Source of the DNA: Methanoregulaceae archaeon
Lineage (GTDB): Archaea; Halobacteriota; Methanomicrobia; Methanomicrobiales; Methanospirillaceae
Direction of reading: 5' to 3'
Assembly: GCA_013331415.1 (NCBI GenBank)
Contig: DUGL01000158.1
Location: 623 to 7,288, forward strand
Length of the DNA stretch: 6,666 nucleotides
Under the pieces are notes generated by a model. The model was given only the letters and a program-made list of their open reading frames with translations, was not told the DNA's origin and did no database searches. This document shows, piece by piece, positions 5,460 through 6,666 of the stretch (position 1 is its first letter; each line of letters begins with the position of its first letter). The translations under genes and the position numbers were made by a program.

Positions 5460-6175
5460 GTCTTTTCCCCCCTGTCCAGGGATCGCTCGGTCACCTGCCG
5501 GTACACCTCGAGAACATCGCCCTTGTCAAAGCGGTATACATCCTTGTCAAGCGATGCCCCACTCCCGGCATCCCAGAGACGCATCGAGTCCATGCTGATC
5601 TCGTCTCCGATGACCATAGTACCGTTATCCCTGCCGAACTCTATCTTGAAATCCACGAGCGTGATCCCGCGTTCGGCGAAGAAGCGCGAGAGCACGATAT
5701 TTGTTTTCAGTGCAATCTCCTTTATCAGGGAGAGCTCTTCAGCGGTAACGATCTTCAGGGCAAGGATAATGTCATCGTTGAGCATCGGGTCATGGCGTGC
5801 ATCGTCCTTGTAATCGATCACGATTACCGGGGGATCGAGCGGGGTCCCTTCCTCTATCGGGTAGTTCCTTACCATGGATCCTGCTGCGATATTTCGCACG
5901 ATCACCTCGAGAGGCACCATCTCCAGTTCCCGGACAAGCATACTGCACTCATCGATCAGCCGGATAAAATGCGTCCTGATCTGGTGCTCTTCCAGGAGAG
6001 TGAACAACCGTGCGGATACCTGTGCATTGTAGCTCCCCTTCCGGGTGAGTACATCCTTTTTCACCCCGTCGAACGCGGTGATGTCGTCCCGGAACCGGAC
6101 GAGCAGCTCACCGGCTCTCCCGGTGGGGTAGAGGGACTTAGCCTTTCCGGAGTAGACCGGGGTGTCCTGCGTCAT
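5456..6175 (-). CDS. purC: Phosphoribosylaminoimidazole-succinocarboxamide synthase (SAICAR synthetase)
   Basis: 239-residue cytoplasmic enzyme that joins aspartate to CAIR using ATP to give SAICAR, a middle step of de novo purine synthesis. GKAK at 10-13 belongs to the N-terminal ATP-binding strand-turn. PLEVIVRNIAAGS at 88-100 matches SAICAR synthetase signature 1, and LVDFKIEFG at 173-181 matches signature 2. GDEISMDSMRLW at 190-201 is the conserved segment near the metal and nucleotide site. The length fits the single-domain prokaryotic form. The ATG at 6175 overlaps the cofG stop in ATGA, and AGGAG (minus strand, 6193-6189) lies about 13 nt upstream, a slightly long spacing. The downstream purS also overlaps by 4 nt, so purC-purS-purQ form a coupled purine block. 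Confidence 0.97.
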   Translation of the reverse strand: MTQDTPVYSGKAKSLYPTGRAGELLVRFRDDITAFDGVKKDVLTRKGSYNAQVSARLFTLLEEHQIRTHFIRLIDECSMLVRELEMVPLEVIVRNIAAGSMVRNYPIEEGTPLDPPVIVIDYKDDARHDPMLNDDIILALKIVTAEELSLIKEIALKTNIVLSRFFAERGITLVDFKIEFGRDNGTMVIGDEISMDSMRLWDAGSGASLDKDVYRFDKGDVLEVYRQVTERSLDRGEKT

Positions 6176-6666
6176 GGTGTTTTGCGCGCTCCTGCTATAT
6201 GTTGTTCCAGTCTCCTAATAAGTGGTTCCAAACGGGGGTGGTACCACCCTTTCGCGATGAACTGCGGGTAGATGCAGAGCCGTTCCCGGAGGGGGGAATC
6301 CCCCGCGATATCCTGCAGGCGGTCAAGTTCCGGCCATGGGTGGCCCGGGTTGACGTAATCGATCGTGAGGGGGGATATCCCGCCGAGGTCATCCACCCCG
6401 CACGGTATGAGCCGGTGCGCTTCGGCAAGGTTCGGCGGTATCTGGATGGCGACATCAGCCGGGAGGATATCCCGTGCCATCCTGATGACCCCGCACATCT
6501 CATCAAACCCGATTCCCGGCGCCCCTGCCATGGGCGTTCCCTCCTGTGCACAGAAGTTCTGGAGGATCACCTCCTGGATGTGACCGTACGTCCGGTGGAG
6601 GTCCCGGATCACCCCGAGCGATTCCTCCCGGTCTTCGCTGCTCTCGCCGATCCCCAGGAGGAGGCC
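6172..6666 (-). CDS. cofG: 7,8-didemethyl-8-hydroxy-5-deazariboflavin synthase subunit CofG, C-terminal part
   Basis: The frame is open through the right edge of the window, giving the last 164 residues of a longer protein; the first half, with the radical-SAM CxxxCxxC cluster site, is outside. The visible part begins with GLLLGIGE, the end of the conserved (T)GLLxGIGE segment shared by CofG and CofH. It continues with HIQEVILQNF at about 29-38 and GVDDLGGISPLTID at 90-103, which is CofG-like rather than CofH-like. CofG works with CofH to make Fo, the deazaflavin chromophore of coenzyme F420, from tyrosine and 5-amino-6-ribitylaminouracil using S-adenosylmethionine. F420 is the main hydride carrier of methanogens. 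A GTG at 6612 could be read as a start but is internal, since conserved sequence continues before it. The TGA (6174-6172) overlaps the purC ATG, making cofG the first visible gene of the minus-strand operon. Confidence 0.95.
   Translation of the reverse strand, partial: GLLLGIGESSEDREESLGVIRDLHRTYGHIQEVILQNFCAQEGTPMAGAPGIGFDEMCGVIRMARDILPADVAIQIPPNLAEAHRLIPCGVDDLGGISPLTIDYVNPGHPWPELDRLQDIAGDSPLRERLCIYPQFIAKGWYHPRLEPLIRRLEQHIAGARKTP

Noticed and set aside
4849..5598. 249-codon plus-strand frame antisense to purQ/purS
   Set aside because: Runs across two confidently identified genes and their overlap; no recognisable protein features.
5441..6271. 276-codon plus-strand frame antisense to purC
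   Set aside because: PurC is intact with both family signatures on the minus strand; the plus-strand translation has no family features.

Overview
The window looks like chromosomal DNA of a methanogenic euryarchaeon, most likely of the order Methanomicrobiales. This is inferred from gene content, not from a search: an archaeal-type glutamyl-tRNA synthetase next to a polyprenyl (geranylgeranyl-type) diphosphate synthase, the coenzyme F420 gene cofG, a single-chain ferredoxin:thioredoxin reductase catalytic protein, and split PurS/PurQ subunits. Base composition is GC-rich in the genes, and third codon positions favour G/C. No rRNA, tRNA, insertion sequence, CRISPR array or prophage feature was seen.

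Left part, plus strand (1-2087): the 3' end of a polyprenyl diphosphate synthase gene (idsA-like, cut by the window edge) is followed after 2 nt by a complete gltX. The two look co-transcribed. Next comes a gene-free stretch of about 290 nt (2088-2377) with a long imperfect hairpin. Near its right end is a plausible archaeal promoter with a perfect inverted repeat, read as the promoter and possible operator of the next gene.

Centre, plus strand (2378-4036): a complete ABC1/UbiB-family atypical kinase with two C-terminal membrane segments. Its start is best placed at 2378, not at the far end of the open frame. It is followed by about 190 nt (4037-4222) between convergent genes, holding an A7/T6 element that probably ends transcription from both sides.

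Right part, minus strand (6666 down to 4223): cofG (5' end outside the window), purC, purS, purQ and a ferredoxin:thioredoxin reductase catalytic-chain gene. All four junctions overlap (ATGA, ATGA, ATGA, TGATG), so this is one tightly coupled operon. PurS and PurQ are the small and glutaminase subunits of FGAM synthase (PurL is not in the window), PurC acts later in the same pathway, CofG makes the deazaflavin of F420, and the FTR protein reduces disulfides with electrons from ferredoxin. Everything here is a known family. The most unusual points are the redox gene locked onto the end of a purine operon, the inverted repeat at the ubiB promoter, and the glutamine in the KMSKS-type loop of GltX.
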